From the NCBI RefSeq assembly GCF_910592395.1, contig NC_088315.1, forward strand, positions 1,614,501 through 1,678,500: 64,000 bases of DNA, given 5' to 3'. Position 1 is the first letter of the stretch. The number at the start of each line of letters is the position of its first letter. The notes beneath the pieces were generated by a model. The model did no database searches, was not told the origin of the DNA, and worked only from the letters and a program-made list of their open reading frames with translations. Position numbers and translations under genes: made by a program. Shown here one piece after another: positions 21,811 to 32,640 of this stretch. Source of the stretch: Lineus longissimus. Taxonomy: Eukaryota; Nemertea; Pilidiophora; Heteronemertea; Lineidae.

Positions 21811-23575
21811 CTAAAAACCAATAGAGTTACTAGGTTTGACCTCAACAATATCTCTGTTGACAATATTTCTGTTGAGGCAGGCAATATTTCTTTTGAGGTA
21901 GTTCTCTGAATTGCACATGTGGGTATGGGTCTCACGGCTATAGGCAAATAAAACAATGACAGTTTTCTCTGGAGAAGTCAATTCACTATTTCGAAACCAA
22001 TTAAACCATTCTGCAGTACCTTCTGACTCTGCGTTATCCGTCGAATCAGCGATATCGCATACCATCTCATAGCCTTCCATCTTCGTGCAGATCAAGTCCG
22101 GAAAGTTGTTCTCAAAAGGCTCTGGAAAAACGTCAAAGGTGGGTGTTACAATTTCCGTTCTTTAAGGTTTTAACACAAACTTCTCCATCATGGATCACAA
22201 CGGAGAAGCATGTGATACAGACATGTAATTCATGCATGTTGGATCTTCATTACACCGCTCCCAGGCAAACGATATCATATTCCACAACACAAAGAAAAGT
22301 CCGAATGACCGACCTTCTGACCGACCAATTATCTAACCCGTCCAGCAGTTAGTCGGTGGATGGATGACCGAGAAACAAAACACATTTCGAAGATATATTA
22401 CCACAGAACGGTACAGCTTCAGAATATTTTGACAAGACTCCGTATTCTTCTTCCGTCAAGATTACTTAGATGATGCAATTAAAGGGACAACTTAATAAAA
22501 GGTTAATACCCCAGCATGCTACCATGTGACGCCACATACAGTATTACTCTGATGCTGCTTGATAATTAAGACTTTCGCTTATACAGACTAATGGTATCAT
22601 ACCGTTCTAGTGCACTGTTTATTGTAGCGTCATAAATTTTCAATGACCGCATAATGCCCCTCCTCTTGGGAGTTAAGGGATGTGAATTCGCATAGCACCA
22701 TTTTTGCTGTCCTTCCCTTACATAGCTGAATGAGTTGTCGATAACAGTCTAACCGTTATAACAAAAGATGGCATTATGAGAGTTGATGGATTTGGTGCAG
22801 CCTAAACGGCAGAGGGAGACGGAGGCAGGATGGATCCATATTTTGATCTGTTGCCAGAGAGCCAGCACACGCTTTGCATTCACCCAGTTTTTATATAATC
22901 TAAATGTATTGCATATTTTTGTACAACGCAAAATAGAAGTTCATTGCCTTTAAATTATCATTTTGATAGTGTGCCATATGTTGTGTTTTTTCTACGTCCT
23001 TTCATAGAAGAGCAAGAGTAAGTTTAAAATTCGAAAAGTCTCAAAGAAGATACAGTTATATATAATCTAAATGTATTGCATATTTGTAAACAACGCAAAA
23101 AAGAAGTTTATTGCCTCTAAATTATCATTTTGATAGTGTGCCATATGTTGTGTTTTTTTACGTCCTTTCATAGAAGAGCAAGAATAAGTTTAAAATTCGA
23201 AAAGTCTCAAAGAAGATACAGTTATATATAATCTAAATGTATTGCATATTTGTAAACAACGCAAAAAAAAAGTTCATTGCCTCTAAATTATCATTTTGAT
23301 AGTGTGCATTATTTTGTGTTTTTTACTTCCTTGCATTGACACTGAAGTCATTGCAGAGCAAGAATCAGACTAAAATTCGAAAAGTCTCAAAGAGCATACA
23401 GAAAAAAACAACATGATAAAAATGATAGAATACACATACACTAGTTCATACACATGACAATATGATTAATTTCGAAGTGATTGGCAAAGACGTACTCACG
23501 TTTCTTGGCATCGGAGCAACCGAATTGAGTCCCAGCTAGCACAGCAACAACCACGACAAAATTTACGAGCGTCAT
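21811..23575 (-). CDS. Secreted 128-aa protein, two exons, unknown family
   Basis: Exon 1 (23575-23500) encodes a clear signal peptide, MTLVNFVVVVAVLAG followed by TQFGC, and ends at a GTGAGT donor leaving one base. Exon 2 (22121-21811) begins after the acceptor GACGTTTTTCCAG and completes that codon in phase, running to a TAG. The mature part of about 105 residues is acidic, with four cysteines (within LICTKMEGYEMVCD, MCNSEN and IACLN), a WFNWF aromatic patch and a hydrophobic beta-like stretch (TVIVLFAYS). Near the C-terminus the unit RN/D-I-A/V is repeated three times because a 15-base DNA unit is repeated. I do not recognise the family. An additional exon could lie in the 1.4-kb intron, which also contains a 166-bp tandem repeat. 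The gene is divergent from the cystine-knot peptide gene. Confidence 0.6.
21846..21896. repeat. Three 15-bp repeats inside a coding exon
   Basis: CAATATCTCTGTTGA, CAATATTTCTGTTGA and CAATATTTCTTTTGA at 21846, 21861 and 21882, the last after a 6-base spacer. All spacings are multiples of three, so on the coding (minus) strand they give three related pentapeptides near the C-terminus of the secreted protein. Confidence 0.85.
22892..23400. repeat. Tandem repeat, about three copies of 166 bp
   Basis: The motif starting TATATAATCTAAATGTATTG recurs at 22892, 23059 and 23225 (periods 167 and 166). Copies 1 and 2 are near-identical, and copy 3 diverges in its second half with a small insertion. Each unit is AT-rich and carries TTGATAGTGTGCCATATGTTG. 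It lies wholly in the intron of the minus-strand secreted-protein gene. The unit length is like satellite or nucleosome-length repeats. Confidence 0.92.
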
Positions 23576-23836
23576 TTCCTTACGTTTGATTCCCCTGCGT
23601 ATCGACTGACGACTATAGACCTTCTGGTAAAGATAACACACAAGGGCATTCTTCTTATTGCCCTCTGTCAGCTTATTGGTACTATCCAATTGTCAAATGT
23701 TTGTCAAGCAGTTCGAATAGAGATAATTTAACTGATCTAATGAAGCTGCCGCCTTAAAGTGTCGGACAAATACTGACACTTATACAGACACACTTATTAA
23801 AAATATATATTAATATTGAATAATATGACTAAAACG

Positions 23837-23875
23837 AGCATCTCACGGATATATTTTGTTGCTTCGTGAGATGCT
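23837..23875. repeat. 11-bp inverted repeat between divergent genes
   Basis: AGCATCTCACG at 23837-23847 is the exact reverse complement of CGTGAGATGCT at 23865-23875, with a 17-base loop. It sits in the roughly 1-kb region between the divergent secreted-protein and cystine-knot genes, and could be a regulatory palindrome or a hairpin. Confidence 0.65.
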
Positions 23876-24608
23876 GACAATTCCCCATGAAGAGATGAAC
23901 CGCCCTCTGCATTGATGATTTTTCTGACACGTGATAAACTGACTTCCAAAGGGATATTGAATATATTTGCTATAGGCCATACTTAATCGACCTTCCCTTC
24001 TCGATTCGATATGAAGTAGGAACACGATTCATCCCCTACAACAATTCTTTTTTGTATAGGGTGGGCAAGCACACATTTTAATGCTGACGGGCTATAACCC
24101 ATTGAAAAAGAACCCGATTCGCATTGAAATACCCTTCGTAACAAAAGAATGTGATAAATGGACTCTACTTCTGGGAGATATAACCATGCTCGTGATCTCT
24201 CACTAGAGTATGCACGTCGGCTGCTGAATGATACCTCAAAATTTTGCTCCTTCAAAATACGTTTTATTATTAGCAACATTAGCCATTGAAAACCCGAAAG
24301 AAATCATTTTTATCAGCAATTTGTCTGATGATGAAGAAACAACCACAGGACAAGTCAAACAATTCAATAATGTGCTAACAATATTCAAACAGGAGCCGGA
24401 ATGTCTGCAGACAAGAATTCGATTTATATGTAAATTCACGTTAAACTCACAACGTTTTTCCGTGTTTGTAAGTTTTACCATAAGTTATTTAAGCGGCAGA
24501 CCTCTCATTGTCATAATTAAACTATTATCATTTTAAAATACTTAGTTAATCAGCATTTCCAATTTAAATATTTATTACATAGACTATTTACTGTCTACCT
24601 ATTCATTT

Positions 24609-24711
24609 TAAATAGCCTCTCTCGGAGGCTATTTATTGAAAACACCACGGGACGAATGATCATATCAGCTACGACGTTCTAAGTGACAACAGTGCAACAA
24701 TTTTGTGAAAG
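24609..24711 (+). promoter_or_regulatory. Promoter palindrome and non-coding first exon of the cystine-knot gene
   Basis: A perfect 11-bp inverted repeat (TAAATAGCCTC at 24609-24619 and GAGGCTATTTA at 24625-24635, 5-base loop) contains TATTTA in both orientations. About 75 bases on, a strong donor GTGAAAG|GTAAGATT at 24711 ends what must be a non-coding leader exon. The matching acceptor (GTTTCGTTTCAG) at 24861 is 8 bases before the start codon. The transcription start is therefore likely between the palindrome and about 24690. Confidence 0.55.
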
Positions 24712-24868
24712 GTAAGATTATAAAACATCTGATGCTGTTGACAGGGTTGGCTTTCGGTCCCGCCATCTGACATTTTCAAAAACTAGCATTCACTTGAATA
24801 CCTAACACTGGTATTTAATTGCTTTTGGAAGTGCAATGTCTCAACTCCTGTTTCGTTTCAGAGCTACC

Positions 24869-25904
24869 ATGAGGGCTACCATTTTCATACTCCTTGTTTT
24901 GGTTGTTGCCACCGTGTGTGTGACTGGTAAGTCCCAATATACGTCTCCTTTATAAAGGGCTGATGAGAAAGTGAGAGAAGCACCCCTCCCCCGCTGGAAG
25001 AATCCTAGCTTATCATCAATCATACTTGCTATTATCAATGGACCACAGCTAGATAGACACTTATCAACCTTCTCAAACAGATCATTAATTTCTTTGTCAA
25101 CTTCCTCTACTCTCACTCCCTGTCACACCACTTTGATTTTCTTGGTGTATTTAAGGTGTAAATAATGTAAATCTGTATAAATAAGTAACCAAGGTCACCA
25201 GTATACTTTTTCATGCACATGCGTAACCGGATAAACAGTCCGGAAATTTTGTTCAAACTTCTGAAAACCACGCTGCCGATTCAAAGTCCTCAAAGTGTAT
25301 ATTTGGTGTGTCTATAATTTCAGAAGCGCGTACTTTGGAGTCCAGGCAGAAAAGGTAAGATCATTAAGGTTATTATTTCTCGAAAAATCGATAGTGCACG
25401 TCCCCCACCCTACCCCATGATGCCAGAAAGAGGTCAAGGCCAACAAGTCACTCGTTAAACATACAGTAAAAGAATGCGAAATAAAAAAATGGTCGCATGG
25501 CAGCCATGTTTGATATAAGATCGGGCTCAAAATTGATAGAGTACTTCAGAATCTGTAACCTAACACCATCATCCCAGAGAATACTATACCCCGTACCAGG
25601 TGATTGGTTTAGCAGGCCGGAAGGTAAAATTACATCCAAATCATCTGAAAGCGATTTTAGATATCTGATCGGGCTTAAAATCGAAAGGGCGTCTGTCCCA
25701 CCCCACACCTACATGCCACCTATCCAACCACCCATCTGCTAGTAATTGCCCCAGTGGGACGCTCAGACACTATCTATGGTTGTCTCTCTTTTTAACAGAT
25801 GTCTCCGATTCAAGTCCTTGAAAAAGTGCGCCACTGATGCGGATTGTTGCGATGCAAAGTGTAAGAAACCATACATGCGCTGCATCGGAGGAAGAGGAAA
25901 GTAA
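24869..25904 (+). CDS. Secreted six-cysteine peptide precursor with inhibitor-cystine-knot spacing
   Basis: Three coding exons, 24869-24926, 25324-25354 and 25799-25904, with strong splice sites (CTG|GTAAGT, AATTTCAG, AAAAG|GTAAGA, TTTTAACAG) and consistent phases (1, then 2). They give 64 residues. Exon 1 is a signal peptide (MRATIFILLVLVVATVCVT). Exon 2 is a short charged propeptide whose end, with the junction codon, makes RQKR, a furin-type site immediately before the first core cysteine. Exon 3 is a basic 34-residue core with six cysteines spaced C-x8-C-x5-CC-x3-C-x6-C and a short GGRGK tail. C..C..CC..C..C is the arrangement of inhibitor cystine knots, found in ion-channel toxins, antimicrobial peptides and some hormones. 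One exon per part is the usual layout of such precursors. The terminal GK could allow C-terminal amidation. Which activity applies cannot be read from sequence, and no close relative is recognised. AATAAA lies at 25941. Confidence 0.8.
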
Positions 25905-25940
25905 AAAGTGCCGTCAAGTTCGAGCGCAATGTAAGTCGTT

Positions 25941-25946
25941 TAATAA
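25941..25946 (+). terminator. Polyadenylation signal of the cystine-knot gene
   Basis: AATAAA 37 bases past the stop codon of the peptide gene. Confidence 0.65.
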
Positions 25947-25949
25947 AGA

Positions 25950-28490
25950 TGTGGCATAACAGTAAGATGAACATATTTTGTTTGTTTCAGTATAATTTAC
26001 ATTTTGTATCCGACATTTTATATCCTTTTTGCTATTGTAATCTTCATTAGAGATACCAAGCGAAGGATCAGTTTGTCAGTCTTTATCTCCCAAAAAGCTG
26101 ACTTTCGTGACAAGATTTCGGGGGCAGAGCGAAATGCCTTCAACATGAAGAATTAGGTAATAACATCAGGTAACAAAAACACACCCACAAAAATAGTTGC
26201 TCATTAACCAGATACACTGACTTTCATCACGAGAATATCCCATACAGACCCTAGTTCATCAACTGCATGTCTGTATTCAAGACTCAACATAATCCCTGTC
26301 ATTTTCCGTGGCAAATACCTCTTAACCACCCATAAATCTTTTCGAATTGGGGCAACATGGAACTCGGGGAACATAGGATCCGAATGACATGAAATTCTGC
26401 ACATAATTGATGACGAGCGAACGCAGCAACACGCTGCTTTTAGTGTTTCGGTTTTCGGTTCAGATGGCGGTGAGCTCTACTCGGCTAAATTGCCTTTCGA
26501 TGTCAACTGGCGTTTCGTAGCTCTCTACTATGGCTTTTCCTACTGGCATCATCCCGACGCGTTCATCATTATGTATCGATGCTATATATCGACACAACTA
26601 TCCCCATATGCGAGACAATTTGGTAGCTATCATAAAGCCGTCTCTACTCTACTTTGACTCTAAACCTTATTTCAACCCAAAGTTATGCTATCCATATTGT
26701 GTGCCGATATTAGATGGTAGATCTCTGTCCTCCTGGAGTCTCCCGAGTGATCAATGACTTGCGTTCGCATCAGAGGCGGTTTTATACTGTGTCAAGGAAT
26801 AATATGGCGAGGGGTAGCTTTGTTTTTCAAAGATAAGATTCATATGACACAAGATGTCAAGCAGGTGCAAAGGGTAATAATGAGTCGAATTAGTTTTACA
26901 ATGATAAGGTTTCAGAATATGCATGACTGCATGAAAGACAAAATTCCATTTACACAAACAACACCGTAGGAAACACTACGCGAGAGCATTTCAGAACGAC
27001 AAACTGTCAAACGGTCACTCCAATATGTTTTAACCGGTCTTGAGATACAACCTCTTCAACAGCGGTTGTCATAGCTTTTCGAGTTAACATTTTGACGACA
27101 GTTTCTTCCTTGTGAGATGGCATCAGAATTGTTTTTCTTATTTCTTGAGTCCAAATGCTATCTCATTCTCATTAGTATCACAGAGACAGTCTCGCCTTCT
27201 ACCCTGCCTCCAGTCGCTCCAATCCTGATCTGATCAAGCTTTAGGCGGTAGTTAATCAGACGATGGACAGGATCCATCCTGGTCTAGTTTGGGTTTGAGC
27301 CAGTATCGACAGCCTGGGAGATCAATGCCTTGAGATACCAGTCAGTCGTACCCTGGGAGATGCTATCTGTTCAACGACCAAATGAATGAGCTCCCAGTCC
27401 TGCACATTCAATCTAATACGATTAGATCATTATTGCTCTGATCGTCTTCATGGGTTTAAGGACCAACTCCATTCCAAGAAAATAGGATTTTCAGATTCAG
27501 CGTACTGATCAACCAGACAGTTTAATTCACACATCGCTCTTCATATACTTTCTGGTCGAAGTGTCAAATCGCTTGACTTTAAGGGATCATATCGTGACAA
27601 GTTCGAACGTTGCCACAAAATGGCAGCGCCAAAGTTCCCATCATAAACCCGAGGCGTGCATTTCTGATGAGAGGGACGAAAATGGGAGTTATCAAGTTAT
27701 CACAGTTTTAGATTTCTAAGAAATCGTAAAGAGTGGGTGAAGAAAGCGCGGCTATAATTTTCCCTCACCTACACCCAGAGGCAATTGCGACTATAGACGA
27801 GATGGATATGATGATATGAGTAAAAATTCGGTTTCGTTAAGTTGCTTAGAGAGAACAGAAAAATCGAAGTCAGATCGATTATATTATGATGCATTGGTTT
27901 AGTGTCTTGTGCTGTCACCTCTGAATATCAAACAAATTATTGGGAAACCCTATAATTGGTTTTTCGTTTGACCTATCGTTCGGACCAACACAAATAACAG
28001 TGTTGATCAAGTGAGTCAGGGTTTTCTTTTTGAAACCACACAGTTGCGTGTTTAAAAAGGTGAAGCACTTTATATATAAATGATTTATATGGCAGTGCGG
28101 AGGCGTATAAGTCAGTTACTCTGCTTAACGAATCCGATGATGTTGTGATTGGCTGCAGTCACATAAACTGCGGGAGCTGCTATGAATCGATATGGTCCTA
28201 CAATGGTCCTACCGGTGAAGGATCCGGTGACTTTGACACACTACCTCATGCTATGAGTAACATCAAGCCATTATGACACTTCCAACATAAATGTGGAGAC
28301 TAAGCATTTTGTTTCTATGGTATAACTGACCAATAAAATCAGCATCATATTCAAAAGTACCGGACCTTGGTTTTACATGAAGGCGCAGGTTGTTGAGTCA
28401 AGGAATAAGAACTGAAAGAGATGAATTCAGACCTCACAATCATGCTCTATTTTAACTTTCATTGATACATATTGCTGACACACGTTCATT
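25950..28490. other. Intergenic stretch
   Basis: No supported exon. An open frame with ATG at 26530-26757 has no splice context or recognisable domain. Around 27.2-27.4 kb the sequence CCTGGGAGAT recurs (near 27310 and 27350), suggesting an old duplicated element, but I could not delimit it. Confidence 0.4.
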
Positions 28491-28497
28491 ACTCACA

Positions 28498-28719
28498 TTA
28501 CCGGTATATATAGAGGATCCAACATACCGAAATTTGGCGTTGAGTTAGAAGGGCTTTTTTGCGGCTAATAGAGCATGGAGCGAATGCATTCCATGTACAG
28601 TAGCAGAGGATAACTTTATTCCAACCACCAAACACAACTGACTGCAGGTAAGTGACGTTACAGTAGTTGTAGCAATGACCCACAACATAACATTGCCATC
28701 GATTAATATCATCCTTACC
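28498..28719 (-). CDS. Cysteine-rich terminal exon, defensin-like spacing
   Basis: A very strong minus-strand acceptor (TTGTCGTTTCTTTTTAG at 28720) opens a 73-codon frame to a TAA at 28498. Its first half is cysteine-rich: C-x5-C-x3-C, then FGGW, then C-x-C-x7-C. Invertebrate CS-alpha-beta defensins share C-x5-C-x3-C, a GGW or GG turn and a final C-x-C. Here, however, the cysteines normally before the GG turn are absent, so at most four of the usual six to eight are aligned. The second half is basic and may include a further splice site (ATTTCG|GTATGT). No certain signal-peptide exon was found. A donor at 30152 in the membrane-protein exon would fit by phase, but that exon is better used otherwise. 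Confidence 0.35.
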   Translation of the reverse strand, partial: GKDDINRWQCYVVGHCYNYCNVTYLQSVVFGGWNKVILCYCTWNAFAPCSISRKKALLTQRQISVCWILYIYR

Positions 28720-28739
28720 CTAAAAAGAAACGACAATAC

Positions 28740-30050
28740 AAAATATACATGACATAGTTAATTGAGATATTTGATAGGTTGATGATCTTTAGCAACTTTT
28801 GCTTATAACGAAGGCGAAGTTACAGCCACGTCATTAACTTATGAGTACAATTTGAAGAGTCTTTTGGCCCGAAGGGAACTCAAAAGAAGCCTAAGTCTGT
28901 TGAAATGTGTTTTATATAGCTGAGAAGGATTACGGGGACTCAGTGCTTGTCTATTTGCCAAACAGCACACACACGATGCCCCATTATCACAGACCACTGC
29001 CCCAGAAAATCGACCTTTTTCTCCTGGTAACAGAATTGATTGGTTTCCTCTCTGATAGCTGGTGATGGACCAACCATGTTTGATCAATGATCAATAGTAG
29101 CCCATCTTTTCACTGCTCACTTGTTAGAACCGACCGGTGGCGGATTATGGTACGTTTGGTGGTGAATTGAAGATACGCTATATTCACTTTCAACAAATAA
29201 CGTCAGCTGAACGAAGGTAAAAACACGCCTCGTCCAAGTATGTTGCATTAGTCACAGCCACGTTAGCCCGATTTCACCTGGTACTCCTTGGACTATATGT
29301 TCGGTAGAAAGAGGAACACTTATAGCAAAATGAGAGTACATCGGACATGTAACTAAGATAAGAGAAGAATTTGACTGTCCTCAGACTGTCGCATCTTATC
29401 GTACTCTAAACTCTTATACGTTCCACGGCACACTCATCATTCATTAAACATCTCCGTCATATAAATACGGAGAGATAACTAGCCTCGAGACGTTTCTAGG
29501 TGCTTGAAGTACTCCTCATGGAGGAAGTATCTTTTTTCGATGACAATAACCTTATTACCAAACCCTTTAGCCTAATTAGAGGCTTGTTTATCAAAGGATT
29601 GATCAAGCTCACGAACGTCGATCATCAAGGACTCTTCTCATGTCGTTTAATGAGTGGTCGTTAAATTGATTAGTCCTCAATGATATCTAGATCATTCAAT
29701 ATCCGATAATCCAGAAGACAAGGAGAAGCGCTGTTTTCGCTGATGACGGGGCGTGAGGTGAAAGCAGCGTTAGTGCCGTTTTGGTTTTGGATTCCCACCG
29801 TCGGCGGAACCCCAAATCGCCGTTTTGGTTTGGGAGTCAACCATATACTGCTGCTGTTGTCGTTACAATCTGCATTGGAAGTGCATACGGAGATACAGAG
29901 TTACGTTTACCGAGATACCGAGATACGTTGATAGGTGTTAATTCTGAGGAGCCATTGACCCTGCGTTCATTGGCTTGCTGCTTATCACTATACTGATCAC
30001 CTCGATACGATATGCAGGCAAAGAAAGTACATCGCCGATGTTGCAAAAAC
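28740..30050. other. Stretch without a supported gene
   Basis: Presumed intron or intergenic DNA. It contains an imperfect direct repeat GCCGTTTTGGTTTTGG / GCCGTTTTGGTTTGGG at about 29776 and 29820, and frames open on both strands at 29.7-30.0 kb without splice support. Confidence 0.35.
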
Positions 30051-30056
30051 AGACCA

Positions 30057-31214
30057 TCAGTCCTTCTTCAAGTACATGTACACCAAACCTATTGTACCAT
30101 AACGGGCATTAGTAATGCGTTCTCCTCTTAATGCCATCCCCACTGCAGTTACCGCGGGGCTGCACACCAGCCACACGGCACAACCGAGGACGATTTGCAT
30201 AAGTGTCGACTCGTCTTCTACGTACAGCATGTCCCCACTGGGAGGACGCACAACCTTCTTTATCGACTCTTGTTTTCATGCTTCACAATTCCTACCATGC
30301 ACATCAGTACTTCATTAACCAGAATCGATTTTCCCGGCCGGGGCTGAACTGCAATCTTTTTAAGGATTTTGTATGTTGCGGCGTATTCCTCGCATCGGGA
30401 ATTACGCTTGAATTAACGGAGACGATCTGCTGGAGCCTGGATGCATTGCACTGTCTACATCATTCAGTGGAATGGGTACAAGGATGCTAGTACTGTTTTT
30501 CTATATTATGACGTCTGTTTTTTCTGGAATAAGATTTACATCGGACACCTAGATAAACATAGGAAATCGTACAGTATAATTATCTAGATACTGCATCTAG
30601 CACCAAGGATCAAGCTGCTACAAACCATTGGACTTCATCCCGAATTAATTGCAGGACTGTGAAATCAAGTATACGTAATTAGACAAGGAGGGGCTAAGAA
30701 GTTGTGCAGTTGCTCAAGGAAGCATCGTTCCCGATGTGCGGTAGGCAAGCACTTTGGAATCGAATACGATCAAACTGTCCGATTGGAATCTTCTCGGGTG
30801 CACGGCGGAACTGCACTGGCTATCGCCGTAGACAGCCATGCACCTTGTAGTGACACTGCAGTGTTCACTGGGATTATCAAGGTTCGGATAATTGCCTAAG
30901 AAGATCAAATTAGTCGAGAGACAGATAAACATGAATGCTTTAATTCGGAGAGGTGAGTTTGCATTTCGCTTGTCGTTTTAAATTTGCAGTAATAAGTATA
31001 AGGAGCCAGACCGGTGGTGCAAGGGCTATCCATGAGAGAATTCGGTCCAGCCAGAGGAGCCAATTAAGGTAGTGGATGACTATGGAAGTTTACTTACACA
31101 ATGAACGCGAAAAAAAGAATGAAACTACCAATAGTGGCTGATTTCCAGAGACCAGTGCCAAGGTAAATGTGCAAAGCTAGCGAGGTTAATGACAAATATA
31201 CAAGCCTTATAGGG
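30057..31214 (-). CDS. Last two exons of a multi-pass membrane protein (MARVEL-like?)
   Basis: Minus-strand exons 31214-31098 and 30237-30057. The first is bounded by GATATTCTCAG and CATTGT|GTAAGTAA, begins needing one base and leaves two. The second starts after CGTCCTCCCAG, supplies exactly one base and runs to TGA. Together they encode 98 residues with three hydrophobic helices: one starting IRLVYLSLTSLALHIYL, a second ATIGSFILFFAFIVGDML, and a third LMQIVLGCAVWLVCSPAVTA. A basic cytosolic end YMYLKKD follows. This is compatible with helices 2-4 of a four-helix MARVEL or claudin-type protein, but I cannot name it. The exons with the N-terminus and helix 1 were not found between 31.2 and 35.3 kb with confidence. 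A short ATG exon at 33236 (MSDRPN, then GTAAGC) and an exon near 35.2 kb are candidates. Confidence 0.6.
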
Positions 31215-32570
31215 CTGAGAATATCATAAGGACTGGTCACGTAAATGGTAGCTTGCTCGGTAAGGCTAATGGTAACGGTTGAAGGTTTTACAAAGTTTAT
31301 GGCAACTTGGCTAGCAATTGCATCACAAAGGAATATGCTACTTTAGGTAAAGCAATTAATGCAATAGAGCTAAACTCAGCTGTGCCTGGGATTCTTTCGT
31401 GTTGTCTTGCACAGCACATTGGCTTGACAGTCCACAGGCTGTTGCCTTGCTTTATTATCATGATAAAATGACATGACGAATGAAACAGGATGTGTTACAA
31501 TAAGGCATGATGACCTAGCTTTTCTTTTGTCCAATTTTTAGTAGATGTCAAATCGATACCTCGATTGAAAATGTGTTACTACTATATACTAGGAACTATC
31601 GGCAATCCTAGAGTGTTTAGCGGTTTAAGCAATTTACATGGTACTCGTGTGATTAATGCTATTTCAAGCTGGTGTCTATTCCATTAGGCAAACTCCCACA
31701 TGCAGTTAAATATTAATATCCTTTGTTTGAAGCGAAGTCCCCGTAATCTACGAAGTCGTTCTGAAGGATTACCGCCATTAGAGCCTGCCCCGTGGGTGAG
31801 AAGCAAGATACGGGGCACTCAGTGCATTCTCAAGCTTAACAATGGCATACATACCATGCATTAGTAACAGTACATACACACTGAAGCAGAATAACGATGG
31901 TGACGTCACGTTTATGAATTATGCCACATAGTTATCAGCGTTTCAAGTACTCTATTTCCTATTTCATCAGATCAGTGGCACACTGCCTAAATCATTGTCT
32001 TCTACTAGTAAGAAATGGTCAGATGAGTACCAGGCTTGGCGCTGAAGATAACCTAGTCGGGCTACGGATGTTGTGATCAATGCAGTTCATTTTATCGAGT
32101 ATAATCAGTTGTAACCCATGTTTGCCTACATGTGAATTATTACTTATACAACAATGACACGACGTGTGTGACATCTACTTGACACTGCGTTTAAGAGACA
32201 ACATGGACATTATTAAAGCTATACAAAGGAACAGCATAAAGGAGAGCGTTAACCAGCTTCTGGCAGACGCAAGTCATGTCTATTGGTATTCAGGTACATC
32301 AATTCATCCTAGGTGCATTTTGAAATTGATACGCAGTTATTCTAGTGTTGATCTGCCCTCACTCAATGCATTTTTTACTCCATCCAACAACGCTGATTTG
32401 TGCTTCTCCACTACGTACTTCAGACAATGAACACGTAACCTTCCTCCACGAGGATCCCCGAGTGTAGATAAAAGATGACTTTATGTATCGCCTTGGTTGT
32501 CACACAAAATGGCGACCTGGTGAGAAGTGCAGGGATTAATTAAACTTAAACTTAAGAGCTCATCACTTTA

Positions 32571-32640
32571 TCGACTTCAATCAAGTCCCATTTTTAAGAA
32601 ACCAATCGACCTCCATCAAGTCTCATTTTTGAGAATCCAA
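32571..32640 (+). repeat. 35-bp tandem duplication
   Basis: Two adjacent 35-base copies (32571-32605 and 32606-32640) starting TCGACTTCAATCAAGTCC and TCGACCTCCATCAAGTCT, differing at five positions. Confidence 0.85.

Noticed and set aside
32203-32300. Plus-strand frame MDIIKAIQRNS... with a possible donor
   Set aside because: Weak donor, no acceptor or partner exon, no domain.
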